Source: Homarus americanus
Lineage: Eukaryota > Arthropoda > Malacostraca > Decapoda > Nephropidae
NCBI RefSeq assembly: GCF_018991925.1
Contig: NW_024727654.1
Location: 1 to 64,000 of the forward strand
Length of the DNA stretch: 64,000 nucleotides
Reading direction: 5' to 3'
This document shows positions 28,012 to 39,242 of the stretch, one piece after another. A program made the translations under genes and the position numbers. Numbering within the stretch: position 1 is the first letter of the stretch; every line of letters starts with the position of its first letter. The notes under the pieces are model-generated. The model was not told the DNA's origin. It was given only the letters and a program-made list of their open reading frames with translations, and did not search any database.

Positions 28012-28567
28012 AGTGTGATCACGACCCCTTGGTGTGATCACGACCCCTTGGTGTGATCACGACCCCTTGGTGTGATCACGACCCCTTGGTGTGATCACGA
28101 CTCCTTGGTGTGATCACGACCCCTTGGTGTGATCACGACCCCTTGGTGTGATCACGACCCTTGGTGTGATCACGACCCCTTGGCGTGATCACGACCCCTT
28201 GGTGTGATCATCACGATTTTCTTTGCGTGATCACGACCCTTTGCGTGATCACGACCCATTTATGTGAACACGACCCCTGGCATGATCACGACCTCGACCC
28301 CTTTGGTGTGACTACGACCCTTGGTGTGATCACGACCCTGGGGTGATCACGATTCCCCTGCGTGATCACGACCCTTGCGTGATCACGACCCCTGGTGTGA
28401 TCACGACCCCTTGCGTGATCACACCCCTGTGCATCACGACCCCTGTGATCACGACCCTGGTGTGACTGATGACCCCTGGTGATCACAACCCCTGGTGAAC
28501 ACGACCCCTGGTGTGATCACGACCCTTTGGTGCAACACAACCCCTTGGTGATCACGACCCCTGGTGT
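28012..28567. repeat. 19-bp minisatellite with GTGATCAC palindrome
   Basis: About 29 tandem units of GTGTGATCACGACCCCTTG. The first ten units are nearly perfect and the later ones lose bases (CCC for CCCC, CTGG for CTTGG). Most units carry the 8-bp palindrome GTGATCAC. The spacers are part of the unit, so this is not a CRISPR array. Confidence 0.95.
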
Positions 28568-28831
28568 TTTTGTGTGTGGTTTTTTACCGAGAAAACCTGG
28601 AGATATTCCCTTGAGGTTACATGACAATCACCATATCTCCTGACCCAAGGAGTTAAAAAACAAGGTGTTTGTTAGCATACAGCTGCCGGCCAAGATGGTG
28701 GGGGTGTTATGGAAGGGGGGGCGGAAAGGCTGGGCCTGTTATGAGACAGGTGGCACATAATATCAGGATAATTAGTCTCACAGGCAATTAATTAGGTGCC
28801 AGTGCACAATGGGAAACCAAGCAAATCTGAG

Positions 28832-28833
<2 letters not shown>
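28568..28833. other. Intergenic sequence
   Basis: Mixed DNA with a G-rich stretch near 28,715. No gene is seen. Confidence 0.5.

Positions 28834-28893
<60 letters not shown>
28834..28893. repeat. (GT)n microsatellite
   Basis: A GT run of about 30 dinucleotides, followed at 28,918-29,065 by a degenerate CATCACCA-type stretch of roughly ten imperfect copies. Confidence 0.95.
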
Positions 28894-28894
<1 letters not shown>

Positions 28895-29258
28895 CAGCGT
28901 TACCAGAGAAGTTTAAAGGTCACCAGGCATCACCAAACGTCACCACCATCACCAGACATCATCAAGCACCACCTTTTCACCACCACACCATCAAACATCA
29001 CCAGACACCATCACCACACACCATCAAGCATCACCAAACATCATTAAACATCACCAGACATGATCACGGCGCCTCTGTTGCACTACTTCCTGGTCACGTC
29101 CAGAAAGTGGACGTCCGGGTGGGGGGGGGAGGGAGGTGGGGGGGTGAGGAAGGGAGGGAGGGTGGTGGGTGAGGGGAAGGAGGAGATGCACCAGGTAACG
29201 GAGCTGTTGATTTTTATTTATTTTTTTTTTTGCCACCAAAATAAGAGATGAGCCGTCA

Positions 29259-29366
<108 letters not shown>

Positions 29367-29823
29367 CACTAGGATGTTATTACTACAATCAATCAATACA
29401 ATGCCGGTTGTATCTACTGATGATATTATTATTATATATTATTATTATTATTATTATTAAGGTAAGATCGTTTTCAGTTCTCTGATTGGCTAACCTTTGT
29501 TGATCTTTGCGTCAGGTGATTATAGGTGAGACGATGTGCCGGAAGGTGTATAATTGTGGTGCTGATAGATGATGTCAGAAGGTGTCAAGGCTAGGTGTCA
29601 GACTGATGAGGGGTGTCGTCTATACACGGTGTCAGACCACGATGTTGTGTCAGGCTCGGGTATGATAAAGGAACTTGAAACAAAAATCTTCTTCAAATAA
29701 AAAAAAAAACTTGGATTGGTTTATTTTATGTAATTTTGTACTCTGTAAAATGTTTGAGTACAATGACGGTCTCTTGAGTACATTTGATTTGACTTATTCG
29801 TGTTATTTTTAGGTGGAGAGTCG

Positions 29824-29933
<110 letters not shown>

Positions 29934-30068
29934 GGAGACGTCTTGGATCACGTTACTGCTCACACTTTTATTCGATTGCAAGTAATTATGGAGCCTCAAT
30001 ATAACACTTTACACTTAACTGTTTTATCTCACACTGAAAATATATTGGGTGATAATGGGTCATGATAT

Positions 30069-30071
<3 letters not shown>

Positions 30072-30128
<57 letters not shown>

Positions 30129-30219
30129 AAGTTTAAGTACATAGAAAACTCGTTCCACATTAAGAAGTCCACCAAACACACGTCCACCTGCTCACCACAC
30201 TACACAAGAGCACGTTTCT

Positions 30220-30264
<45 letters not shown>
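30072..30264. repeat. Two (GA)n microsatellites
   Basis: GA runs at about 30,072-30,124 and 30,225-30,264 separated by 100 bases of unique DNA. Confidence 0.94.
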
Positions 30265-30267
<3 letters not shown>

Positions 30268-30865
30268 CACTTGATTACTTTCTTCCTTTACTTCACCTGA
30301 TCTATCTGAACGGGGGTGAGTGGTTGTGAAAGCGCCTCCTGGTTCCGTGCCTGTTTGGTTGCTTGCTTACCTGCCTGTAGGGGTAATGAGTGAAGGTGGT
30401 TGATGGCTGGTGATCATGGGTTAGGTGTTGTTATTGTTGTTGTGACGTGCCAGGTTTTGTTTGTTATTGTTTACATGCCCCATGGTCCCCTTTTTATTGT
30501 TTACATGCCCCCATGGCCCTTCCATCCGTGCTCGTTAGGTACCGTAGAAAGTTATTGGTCTGTTTAAAAGTCAGATGCCAATAAAGTCTCTGTTTCGCGT
30601 ACAGGAAAGATTATTTACTTCACCCACAAGAAAACTTCATGACACCACCAACCCTCATCTCTCACCAGCTGTTGAGGGCGCCTGGAGGTAAGACTGAGGG
30701 CCTCCAGGTGACCTGTGTGGTGTGGTGTGCACTAATTGTTGACACCTGCTTCTCTCACTCGTGGTGGTGGCTGGTAGGTGGCCAGGTAGAGTTGAGGGTG
30801 TTTCCTCACCTCCTTCTTCTGATTGTCATCATAATTAATAGTATCATTATGTCACCGGCATAATA
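30265..30865. other. Intergenic sequence
   Basis: Mixed DNA with a tandem pair of TTTATTGTTTACATGCCC-like segments near 30,465-30,510. A donor-like GGAGGTAAGA lies at about 30,682, but no exon partner is evident. Confidence 0.45.
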
Positions 30866-30866
30866 G

Positions 30867-30869
30867 TAA

Positions 30870-30930
<61 letters not shown>

Positions 30931-30962
30931 TTATTATTATTATTATCATTATTCTTATTATT
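30867..30962. repeat. (ATT)n microsatellite
   Basis: ATT units with TTT and ATC interruptions, followed by (CA)n at about 30,976-31,002 and (GT)n at about 31,085-31,110. Confidence 0.95.
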
Positions 30963-31224
30963 TCTACTCAGCCACCACACACACACACACACACACACAC
31001 ACAATACGTGACTTGGACGTACAAGTGAGGCTCGAATAATTTAAATCTGAGTTTCTAAATCTCTAAGTGACGTGTGAGAACTAAGTGTGTGTGTGTGTGT
31101 GTGTGTGTGCATAAAAACGCCAGTGAAGCAGTAATGATATAATAATTTTTGCTGTTTATATGGTGACAGTGCAGGGAGGTGAGGGAAGGGGGGGTGTTAT
31201 GAGTAGGGTGGTGGTGGTGGCCTG

Positions 31225-31786
31225 GTGAGGGTCCGGCCTGGCGACGGGGCTCATTCTGGCGCTTGCCACCGTAGAGGAAGGTCGCGTCACCTGGTCAGTG
31301 CGCGCCACACCTGCCTTGCGTCGTTGTGTCCACACCTGGCCGACACAGCCGTCCCCAACACTCAGAGTGTGGACCGACCCGTGTTCGGATACCCCCGGTC
31401 ACCTTGGATTACTTCAAGAATTTGGATTTGTCAGTGTTTACCAAACTTAGTGAGAGAATTATCGTGGTGTTCAGTGAAGTGATCTGATCGTCTCTGTGTT
31501 CGTGCAAATTGAAAATGTAACCTTGCAGTTGCAGATATGAGCTATGAGTATGTGTTAAGGCTCTACTAGTGTGTTCTGATATGGTTCTTGTGTCGTGTTT
31601 TATGCCAGATATAAATATGTCTCGTGATAAGGATGTTTACACCAGATGTAAACACGAGAAACAGAGTGAAGAAGAGTTGGGAAGCGGTGCCACATTAGGT
31701 CTCACGCTTGTTACTACTGCCTGTGTTGTTACCCGAGTGTTTAGGTGCCACGTGTGTCATGGAGTGCCACCTAACACCTACCCTCC

Positions 31787-31790
<4 letters not shown>
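31225..31790 (+). other. CpG-richer stretch, possible 5' exon region
   Basis: About 31,225-31,400 is clearly richer in CpG than its surroundings and lacks repeats. It is followed by sequence with a TCAGTG initiator-like motif at about 31,429 and an ATG at 31,579 that opens about 50 codons of mixed composition, starting MVLVSCFMPDINMSRDKDVY, before running into a (GT)n tract. No domain is recognised. It could be the 5' end of a transcript or simply unique DNA. Confidence 0.2.

Positions 31791-31838
<48 letters not shown>
31790..31838. repeat. (GT)n microsatellite
   Basis: GT run of about 24 dinucleotides. (TATG)n follows at about 31,934-31,988. Confidence 0.95.
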
Positions 31839-31839
<1 letters not shown>

Positions 31840-32070
31840 CCCATCTCCTGTACCTGTCTCCCCCTTTCCCTCCGCCACTGGCAGTGCCAACACCTGTTGT
31901 CTGACATCCGTTGTCTACACCTGTGTATGTGCAGTATGTATGTATGTATGTATGTATGTATGTATGTATGTACAGTATGTATGTATAATACATGTGTGTG
32001 GATGTATGTATGTGCACATTGTGTTTTTGAAATTTATGACATAACTGCACATGTATTTACATTTTATTGA

Positions 32071-32072
<2 letters not shown>

Positions 32073-32149
<77 letters not shown>
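32073..32149. repeat. (AT)n microsatellite
   Basis: Perfect AT run of about 38 dinucleotides, followed at 32,173-32,350 by a GGTGTGGTGTGG-type G/T-rich array with strong strand bias. Confidence 0.95.
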
Positions 32150-32150
<1 letters not shown>

Positions 32151-32487
32151 CACACACATTCTGTTACTTTGTACAGGTGTGGTGTGGTGGTGTGGTGAGG
32201 TGTGGTGTGGTGGAGGTGTGTGTGGGTGAGGTGTGGTGTGGTTTGGTGAGGTGTGTGGTGGTGGGAGGTGTGGTGTGGTGGTGTGGTGAGGTGGGTGTGG
32301 TGTGGTGGTGTGGTGTGGTGTGGTGAGGTGTGGTGTGGTGTGGTGTGTTCAACATTCGCCACGTAAGGTGTATTGGGAGGGAGTGGCGACCCCCACCACC
32401 ACCCTTAGAAAAAAGAGGGTTGGTCCTGTTGACATTAAACCTTGTTGAGCTGCTACCGTCACGACCACTTGCTTTTACCTCCTGGTG

Positions 32488-33135
32488 GACGTGTGTAGAC
32501 CAGTGACCAACTTTGGACATGTGTGTGTAGACCAGTGACCAACTTTGGACATGTGTGTGTAGACCAGTGACCAACTTTGGACATGTGTGTGTAGACCAGT
32601 GACCAACTTTGGACATGTGTGTGTAGACCAGTGACCAACTTTGGACATGTGTGTGTGTGAGACAGCACTAACCACATGTGTGTAGACCAGTGGACCAACT
32701 TGGATATGTGTGTAGACCAGTGACCAACTTGGACATGCAGTGGTGATTCAAAGTGACCAACTTTGGACATGTGTGTGTGAGACCAGTGACCAACTTGACA
32801 TGTGTGTGTGTGGCACCAGTGACCAACTTTTGGAGACATGGGGTGTAGACCAGTGACCAACTTTGGACATGTGTGTGTAGACCAGTGACCAACTTTGGAC
32901 ATGTGTGTGTAGACCAGTGACCAACTTTGGACATGTGTGTGTAGACCAGTGACCAACTTTGGACATGTGTGTGTAGACCAGTGACCAACTTTGGACATGT
33001 GTGTGTAGACCAGTGACCAACTTTGGACATGTGTGTGTAGACCAGTGACCAACTTTGGACATGTGTGTGTAGACCAGTGACCAACTTTGGACATGTGTGT
33101 GTAGACCAGTGACCAACTTTGGACATGTGTGTGTA
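32488..33135. repeat. 32-bp minisatellite array, about 20 copies
   Basis: Units of 32 bases have core AGACCAGTGACCAACTTTGG followed by ACATGTGTGTGT. The left block (32,488-32,650) and right block (about 32,845-33,135) are nearly perfect. The middle (32,650-32,845) is degenerate, with small indels and substitutions. A 238-codon minus-strand frame through it is a repeat translation (His-Val-Gln-Ser-Trp-Ser-Leu-Val-Tyr). Confidence 0.96.
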
Positions 33136-33139
33136 TGGG

Positions 33140-33588
33140 GAAGAAAGTATTGCCTGTACGCGAGAAAGTAAGCATATCGTGTACGTGGGAAAGTAAGCAT
33201 ATCGTGTACGTGGGAAAGAAAGCATATCGTGTACGTGGTGAATGACGCGTTGCCTGTACGTGGGGCTAGAACAGACAATGGGATTCCTTGTCCTTATTTA
33301 GTGTAGGACTTTGCCACTGTGTGTGTTTGTGTGTGTGTGTGTCGAGTTAAGAAAGCTGTACGAGTGAGTTCTTGTATGTACTTGGGTTAGAACTCCCTGT
33401 GTGTACGTGAATGGACGTAAATAAGGACTTCTTGTGTGTAAGTGGACAAAGGATTCCATGTGTACATGAATAACTCCTCCCTGTGTGTACGTGAATAAAT
33501 CCTCCCTTTATGTACGTGAATAAGTCCTCCCTGTGTGTACGTGAATAATTCCTCCTTGTGTGTACGTGAATAGAAGACCGCAAACAAA
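33140..33588. repeat. Two 25-bp repeat blocks sharing a GTACGTG core
   Basis: Block one (33,145-33,262) repeats GAAAGTAAGCATATCGTG plus TACGTGG about four times. Block two (about 33,370-33,588) repeats TGTGTACGTGAATAA plus a CTCCC spacer about six times. Both have a 25-base period and the core TGTACGTG, which suggests common descent or conversion. Confidence 0.8.
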
Positions 33589-34110
33589 TAACAGGTAGAA
33601 AGGCTGAACTGACCTTGACTCTTTGGCGAAATCCTTATAAAAACAGACCATATAAACTACTGCGGCCCTGGATGATGTGGCACAGACGAACTTAAGCTCT
33701 ATTGAACACAAGAACATAGAGGGCTGAGGTAAATGGTAGAGTTTAGTTAATGGGGAGAAATGGAATCGAGTTTTGTGTGACCAGTGACTGAATTGAGGGG
33801 AGGGGGGTGTTGTTGGACCTGATCCCCGGCTCTTTTTACATGGTGTTATTGAGGGTGGGGGGGCAAGCAGGATCGTAATTATGGTAGGGATGGTTGGTAG
33901 GAGGGGGGTTGGTACTGTCGTGGGTAGGGTAGGTAGGCAGCCTGGAGGACCAGCTACCCCCTGGGGGCAGCCAATCCACTGCTCGCTCACCTGGTTCCTC
34001 TCCTCCCTCCCCCTCCTTCCCCTGACTCTACTCTCAGGTTAACTGGACTGTACCTGATTCCCTGACATTCTTTTCCTCCCTCACTCAACCTCACCCCAGT
34101 TCTTTTCCAA
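33589..34110. other. Intergenic sequence
   Basis: Mixed DNA with a minus-strand open frame of mixed composition at about 33,590-33,760. It matches nothing I recognise. No gene is supported. Confidence 0.45.
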
Positions 34111-34111
34111 T

Positions 34112-34114
34112 CCG

Positions 34115-34176
<62 letters not shown>
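34112..34176. repeat. (GA)n microsatellite
   Basis: GA run with one AA interruption. (ACT)n and (AAT)n follow at about 34,419-34,482, and plain DNA lies between. Confidence 0.95.
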
Positions 34177-34178
<2 letters not shown>

Positions 34179-34416
34179 ATACGTTAATAATATATCCATC
34201 ATGAACACAGTAGTTATACAGTAAACACACAACTAAAGAAACATTATAAACAAGTAGGTTAAGTGAGAGCCACGGGCCTGTCAGCTGATATAACCTGACA
34301 TCATGGCTGATAAGGAAGGGTATTTAAGCCTTTATTTTATCAGTATTGACTATTTGTGTTATCTATGACTCTTTGTATACATTAAATAATATATAACATT
34401 AATCGTTATTAATATA

Positions 34417-34486
<70 letters not shown>

Positions 34487-34804
34487 CTTAGCACTAACTC
34501 CCTTTAAGTATGAACAACAACACTACCTTGATCCAACAGACAAACATTAACAGAAAGCAAAATACCACGAAATGAATGAACACAAAAGTCAACCATAATA
34601 AGCAGTGCGACTTTCCGGTGCCGGGCCTGGCGGGCATTCGTTCGCTTAGCCTGCAGGGAGGGAAGGTAGGAGGAGGGAGGAAGTAGAGTGATTACTACTA
34701 AGGACCAGGTACTTCCTCCTTCCCTCTCTCCCCTTCCTCACCCCTCCTTTCGTTCCCTCCTTCCCTCCCTCCCTCCCTATGGTTTACCACACAAGCTAAA
34801 TAGG

Positions 34805-34995
34805 TTTGTTGTGGCTGGGGGCTGTGGGTGTGGTGGGGGCTGTGTGGGTGTGGTGGGGGCTGTGTGTGTGGGTGTGGGGGACATGTGTGTGGTGGTGATG
34901 GGGTGGGGGGCTGTGGGTGTGTGGTGGGGGATGTGTGTGTGGGTGTGGTGGGGGCTGTGTGGGTGTGGTGGGGGCTGTGTGTGTGGGTGTGTGCA
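34805..34995. repeat. G/T-rich array, GGGGGCTGTGTGGGTGTGGT
   Basis: About seven imperfect units near 20 to 25 bases. Frequent runs of five or six G residues occur on the plus strand only. G-quadruplex formation is plausible. Confidence 0.85.
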
Positions 34996-35369
34996 TTACC
35001 GTACACCGACTTACTCACTTCACCTGTTAATTATATTTTTTTTATATATACTTACTGTTTTATTTACTGATTAATGTATATATTTAGTCATATATATTGA
35101 CTATTTGTATCCTGGTGTGGGAGTGCCGTGGGAAGGCCAGTGTCTGACTCATGCCTTGTGTGGTGGGGGCGTGTTTGGTGTTGTTGTGGGGGTGATAGGT
35201 GGTGGCGGTGGGTTGTTATGGTGGTAGTGGGTTACTATGGGTGGCCTGGGGTGGTGGGCGGGGAAGGGGTACTACCAGTCTCCCGCCCACCACCACTACC
35301 TGTACCTAGCACCTGGTCACCTGACCTTGTTTCCCCAGGACTTGTATCCCCATCCTTCACCTTCTATGC

Positions 35370-35380
35370 AACACACACAC

Positions 35381-35421
<41 letters not shown>

Positions 35422-35436
35422 CACACACACACACAC
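35370..35436. repeat. (CA)n microsatellite
   Basis: CA run with several CG interruptions. Confidence 0.95.
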
Positions 35437-35584
35437 TGTAACTATCCAGTGTCCTCGGTAAGTCATTTGCTGTATGGTTTACCTTCCTCTACTCAATCTC
35501 TGTGGACCACCCTAATTCCTCTGGCCCTCTCTCTGATTTGGTATTGTCTTTTATTATTTGAACATTGTTTAATACTATGGACAG

Positions 35585-35835
35585 GTGGTGACGGTTACAG
35601 CAATGAGGGGGGCGGTAAGAGGCGTGGTGGTGGTGGGGGGGCGGTGGGGAGGGCGGTAAGAGGCGTGGTGGTGGGGGGGCGGGTAAGAGGCGTGCTGGTG
35701 GGGGGGGGCGTGGTGGTGGTGGGGGGGCGGGTAAGAGGCGGCAGGGGGGGGGGCGGGAGGCGGGGTTGGGGGGCGTGGTAAGAGGCTTGGTGGTGGGGGG
35801 CGTGGGTAAGGAGGCGGCGGGTGGGGGGAAGTGGC
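35585..35835. repeat. G-rich array, GGCGGTAAGAGGCGTGGTGG
   Basis: About eight irregular units with many GGGGGG runs. Each unit carries GGTAAGAGG. Strong G bias on the plus strand. Confidence 0.85.
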
Positions 35836-35840
35836 AAGAG

Positions 35841-36116
35841 GCGCAGCCAGAATCTAACCAGATCTTAAGAGAGCTGATCCATCACTTCTGGGGAGAGAAC
35901 GACTATATGTCATGTGATTTCTTCCATGTTGCCTTGGGTTTAAGTGAATCCGAATTTCCATACTCAGATAGTGATTCCTATAAGCCTGACGGTGATGGGA
36001 GAGGGGAGGATGGTGTGGTGGGAGGAGAGTGGGAAGAGATGTGGGTGAGGGAAAGGAGAGGGGAACGAGGACAGGGGAGGAGGAGGGATAAAGGCCTAGG
36101 GAAGTGGAGGGGTTGA
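35841..36116 (+). CDS. Possible coding remnant, unrecognised
   Basis: After the G-rich array an open frame runs to a TGA at 36,114-36,116. Its first 50 or so codons have a balanced, protein-like composition (ESNQILRELIHHFWGE, then Asp/Ser/Glu/Tyr-rich SESEFPYSDSDSY). The rest is Gly/Glu/Arg-rich because the DNA is GGGA-rich. The upstream AG at about 35,845 is preceded by purines rather than pyrimidines, so a splice acceptor is poor. No family is recognised. It may be a real exon, a retroelement scrap or chance. Confidence 0.22.
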   Translation, partial: AQPESNQILRELIHHFWGENDYMSCDFFHVALGLSESEFPYSDSDSYKPDGDGRGEDGVVGGEWEEMWVRERRGERGQGRRRDKGLGKWRG

Positions 36117-36325
36117 TGTCGTAAGATGTGTTGTGATGGAGCCAGGTGTGTGTGATCCAGACGACAGGTGTGGGTGTGTGGGGGGTGGGGGGAGCAGGTG
36201 TTGGTGTAGTGTGGGTGTTATGGTGGTGGGGGAGGTGTTGCAGGGGCGATGAACGGTCCTAGTTGACACATGTTGTTGGCCTTATAAACAAGACTTGTAT
36301 TTACCGTCAGGGCTGGGCTGAGTCA

Positions 36326-36380
36326 CACACACGCACACACACACACACACACACACGCACACACACACACACACACACAC
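36326..36380. repeat. (CA)n microsatellite
   Basis: CA run with CG interruptions. Confidence 0.95.
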
Positions 36381-37910
36381 TATTATGAGTTGGGCCTTGA
36401 AATTAATGAGGCCACATATCCCCGAGACGCTTGGAATTGCTGTAGGGATTATTGTATTTTTCTCTGAGAATAAATTTGGTAACAAAAGAAATAATTTCCG
36501 TGTTTTTTTGTGTTATTCTTTTGTTCGTCTTTGTTTGTATTGTCTGTGTTTTTTTTGTTTTTTTTTTCACCACTAGACAGACTCGGGTGGTTCAAACATA
36601 TTATTAAAATGATTCAGTCAACGATGATAGCTTCAGTCCGGTGTTCATATTGAGTCGAGATCGTTTATATCACAACCTCGAGACGGTTCGGAAAAATATA
36701 TGTCATTTCGAGGCGTGACAAGTAGATCTATTGTATATAAAACCTGTATATATATGGTGGATATATCATTTATAACCGAGGTATGTTGGTATATATAACA
36801 GAACCACATTAGTATAGGAGTCAACACCGCTTCATAATTATCTCGAACAGAAAATTATAAACACCGACGTCTCATTTACCTTTTTTTGACGCGTGTTGCT
36901 TAATAATAAATGTTGTTACTGAATTATTGTAACTTTGTGTTTAATGTGATGATGATGGTGGTGATGGTGGTGGTGGTGGTGGTGATCACAAACTTCATGT
37001 AATTCAAGTGACGTTATAATTAATGGTGTCAGAAAAGATCAAGTAATTTGGGGTGACTTTGTTCTACACTTGTACAACCTATAAATAATATACTATAATA
37101 AACAAGGGGTCTGTAGCTGTTTATGGGGTTAAAATTGTTGTATATTTTCACAAAGTTTAATAAATCGTGTAATTAATGGAGTCAAGGAATATTAATTGAT
37201 TTTTTTAGAGGTAAAATTTGTTTTTGTTTATTTTTACAAACTTACTTGTAATAACATGATGTAGACGTTAATAATAAAGAGTCGGGATAATGTGTTCTGT
37301 TGCATGAGCTCCTGCATAATGCTGTTGTTGTTGTTGTAGATATGTCAGCTGTCTGGGGTTATTAAGTGAGATTAAAAATATTTATTCGGAAAAAATCAAT
37401 TACGGGAAATTTATTCGTAAACTTGAATTTGGTGCCTCAGTCTGTGTATGATAAAACATAGACACCAGGTAGCCTTTATTGTAGGTACTAAGGAGGTCCT
37501 TTATAGCTCATGTTAACAGTAGCTGGTGTATGTTGGAGGTACACGCTGTCATTAAGGTTAGGAGTTGTGTGGCAGCACGGAGGCGATTATAGCACACGGA
37601 GTCAACAAGTTTATTGTGTGTATTAAAGGTTGGGATTGTGTATGGTAAGAGGCGGTATAGCAGAGGGTGCCACAGATACACAGCGTGTATTGAAGAGGTA
37701 GAATTGTTGTGTTTCTTGAGACCTTCGTGTGTTAACAATAGTTGGTACGGCGTCATCGACTGCCATAAAAGACTGTGTTATCTGGCGTCACTGAATGGCG
37801 CCCTGTTGTGTCAGTGAAATTGCGCCCCCCCCACACACAGGGAGGCGCCGATCCACCTGGTGTCTGGTCCCGTTGGTGCAGCAGGAGGAGAAGAAGAAGG
37901 CCTCTCAGAT
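36381..37910. other. 1.5 kb without a supported gene
   Basis: AT-rich DNA. GTG/GAT triplets repeat at about 36,945-36,985. Nothing protein-like is found until the short uORF at 37,911. Confidence 0.5.
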
Positions 37911-37940
37911 ATGATGGTGGTGATGATGGCTTCGTCCTGA
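37911..37940 (+). promoter_or_regulatory. Upstream ORF overlapping the candidate start
   Basis: ATG ATG GTG GTG ATG ATG GCT TCG TCC TGA: nine codons whose stop shares its A with the ATG of the signal-peptide ORF at 37,940 (a TGATG overlap). That arrangement allows termination-reinitiation in eukaryotic mRNAs. It matters only if the downstream ORF is real. Confidence 0.3.
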
Positions 37941-38100
37941 TGTGTCTCAGCCCTCGCTCCCTCCTCCTCCTCCTTACCCACCTGCTGCTCCTCCTGCTGT
38001 TTGCCGCCACACAACTCACCAGGGACCTTGCCACCGAGGAAACAGCCAGCAGGCCACGGGCTCCCAGTCTCACACCTGTATTTTCCTCCAGATTACAGAT
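37940..38100 (+). CDS. Candidate first coding exon with signal peptide
   Basis: The ATG at 37,940 opens 53 codons plus two bases, ending at a donor GTAAGC (38,101-38,106). Residues 1-25 form a classic secretory signal: MCLSPRS, then a Leu-rich core (residues 8-20), then FAATQ as a plausible cleavage region. The remainder is Thr/Ser/Arg/Pro-rich. The frame stays open upstream but has no better Met. If joined to the next candidate exon using the acceptor at 38,703-38,704, the frame is kept (phase 2). No homologue is recognised; a secreted or membrane protein is inferred from the signal only. Leu-rich strings can also arise by chance from the CTC-rich DNA here. Confidence 0.35.
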
Positions 38101-38704
38101 GTAAGCATGTATCTCACAGGGCTGCATTAGGCTGCAATTGCGACAAAAATGTCTAACGAAATTGCACTGACATTCCATGACAGTTATTTTCTCTCTTTTT
38201 GCTGAGACACGAGACTGGAATATTGACGTGCGACTGTCATGACTATTGAGATGTGTGGGTGAGATGATCAAGGGAGGAGAGTATTAGTGAGAGACGGACG
38301 AGGAGCTGGAGTGTCTGGGAGGCTAGGAGGAGGTGTGAGCCGAGGGTGATGTTGTAGAGGCACCTGGGAGTGTAGGGAAGCAGAGGAGACGATAGTGTAA
38401 AGGGAATGATGGGGGGAGGAGGGGGTGAGGGACAGATATGATAAGATTTGATAAAATGTGATAATGGAGAGAAAATAGCTGTGGTATTTGGTCAGGGTGA
38501 TGACAATGGGCGTGAGATAAGCGTGCAGTGTTGCTGGTGTGTGTGGCCGCGTCACGTTACACCCGGTACCTAACACGGCCGCCCGACACCCTGGGCGCTG
38601 GCTGGCCAGTCATAAAGACAGTTTAAATCGTAATAGAAAGTGAAACAAGTTGTGTGGAAAATGAAACTAGATCGATGTAAAGATATTTCTCTCTCTTTAG
38701 ATAG

Positions 38705-39187
38705 TATATTAGAGTTGGAGGGAGGGAGCAAGTGTAGAGGAGGGTGGAGCATGACGCCTGTGGTGGCTTATGAGCGAGGGGCGTCCCACCTGGACCTGCA
38801 CCCCAGGGAGCCCCTGCAGGATTACTTTAGGCCCTCCCGTAACGCCTCCCACTACGAAGGTCATGTATCACCCCGCCGTAGGAGCTACCAGGACGAATCT
38901 TCTAATTACTTCGTCAGGACGGGGAGGTCGTCTGCCCGCTCCCATGACCCTCCCCGGAGGGCCAAGTCCTCCGTCGCCTTGAGGCCCTCAGAGTTTTTGC
39001 GAGCTCGGGACTTTCGCGAGACTCTGAACTCTTGTGGACGTGAAGGAGACGACTCATGGGCGTGGGAACCCTTCAGTGTCAGGGAGGCCCTGGAAGGCCC
39101 CCATGTGCCCTTCAGGTTCTGCCCGTCCCTCGCCGCCTGCCACATCCCCCGCGCCTCCGTCAGGATATCCCGAAAGTCATCATCCAG
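38705..39187 (+). CDS. Candidate coding exon, Ser/Arg-rich protein
   Basis: This open frame of about 160 codons is the longest in the window with ordinary amino-acid composition. It has Ser, Arg, Pro and aromatic residues mixed, no simple repeat, and a GC-richer, codon-like texture. It is preceded by a strong polypyrimidine tract (TTTCTCTCTCTTTAG, ending 38,700; a second AG at 38,703-38,704) and ends at a consensus donor CCAG/GTACAG (39,188). Features include VAYERGASHLDLHP, basic SPRRRSYQDESSNYF, and a C-terminal half with FREALEGPH-like texture and WAWEPFSVREAL. No transmembrane segment or known domain is seen. An internal ATG at 38,751 (MTPVVAYERG) could instead be the start. With the 37,940 exon it would form a two-exon secreted protein. 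Function unknown. Confidence 0.45.
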
Positions 39188-39203
39188 GTACAGTAACTGA
39201 TAA

Positions 39204-39204
<1 letters not shown>

Positions 39205-39240
<36 letters not shown>

Positions 39241-39242
39241 GC
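39205..39242. repeat. (GT)n microsatellite
   Basis: GT run 18 bases after the candidate splice donor. Confidence 0.93.

Noticed and set aside
28012..28567. CRISPR-like regular array
   Set aside because: Contiguous 19-bp tandem units without unique spacers, in eukaryotic DNA with no cas genes. It is a minisatellite.
32459..33225. Minus-strand frames of 185-238 codons
   Set aside because: All three frames are open because the 32-bp repeat lacks stops; they give a repeated peptide with no constraint.
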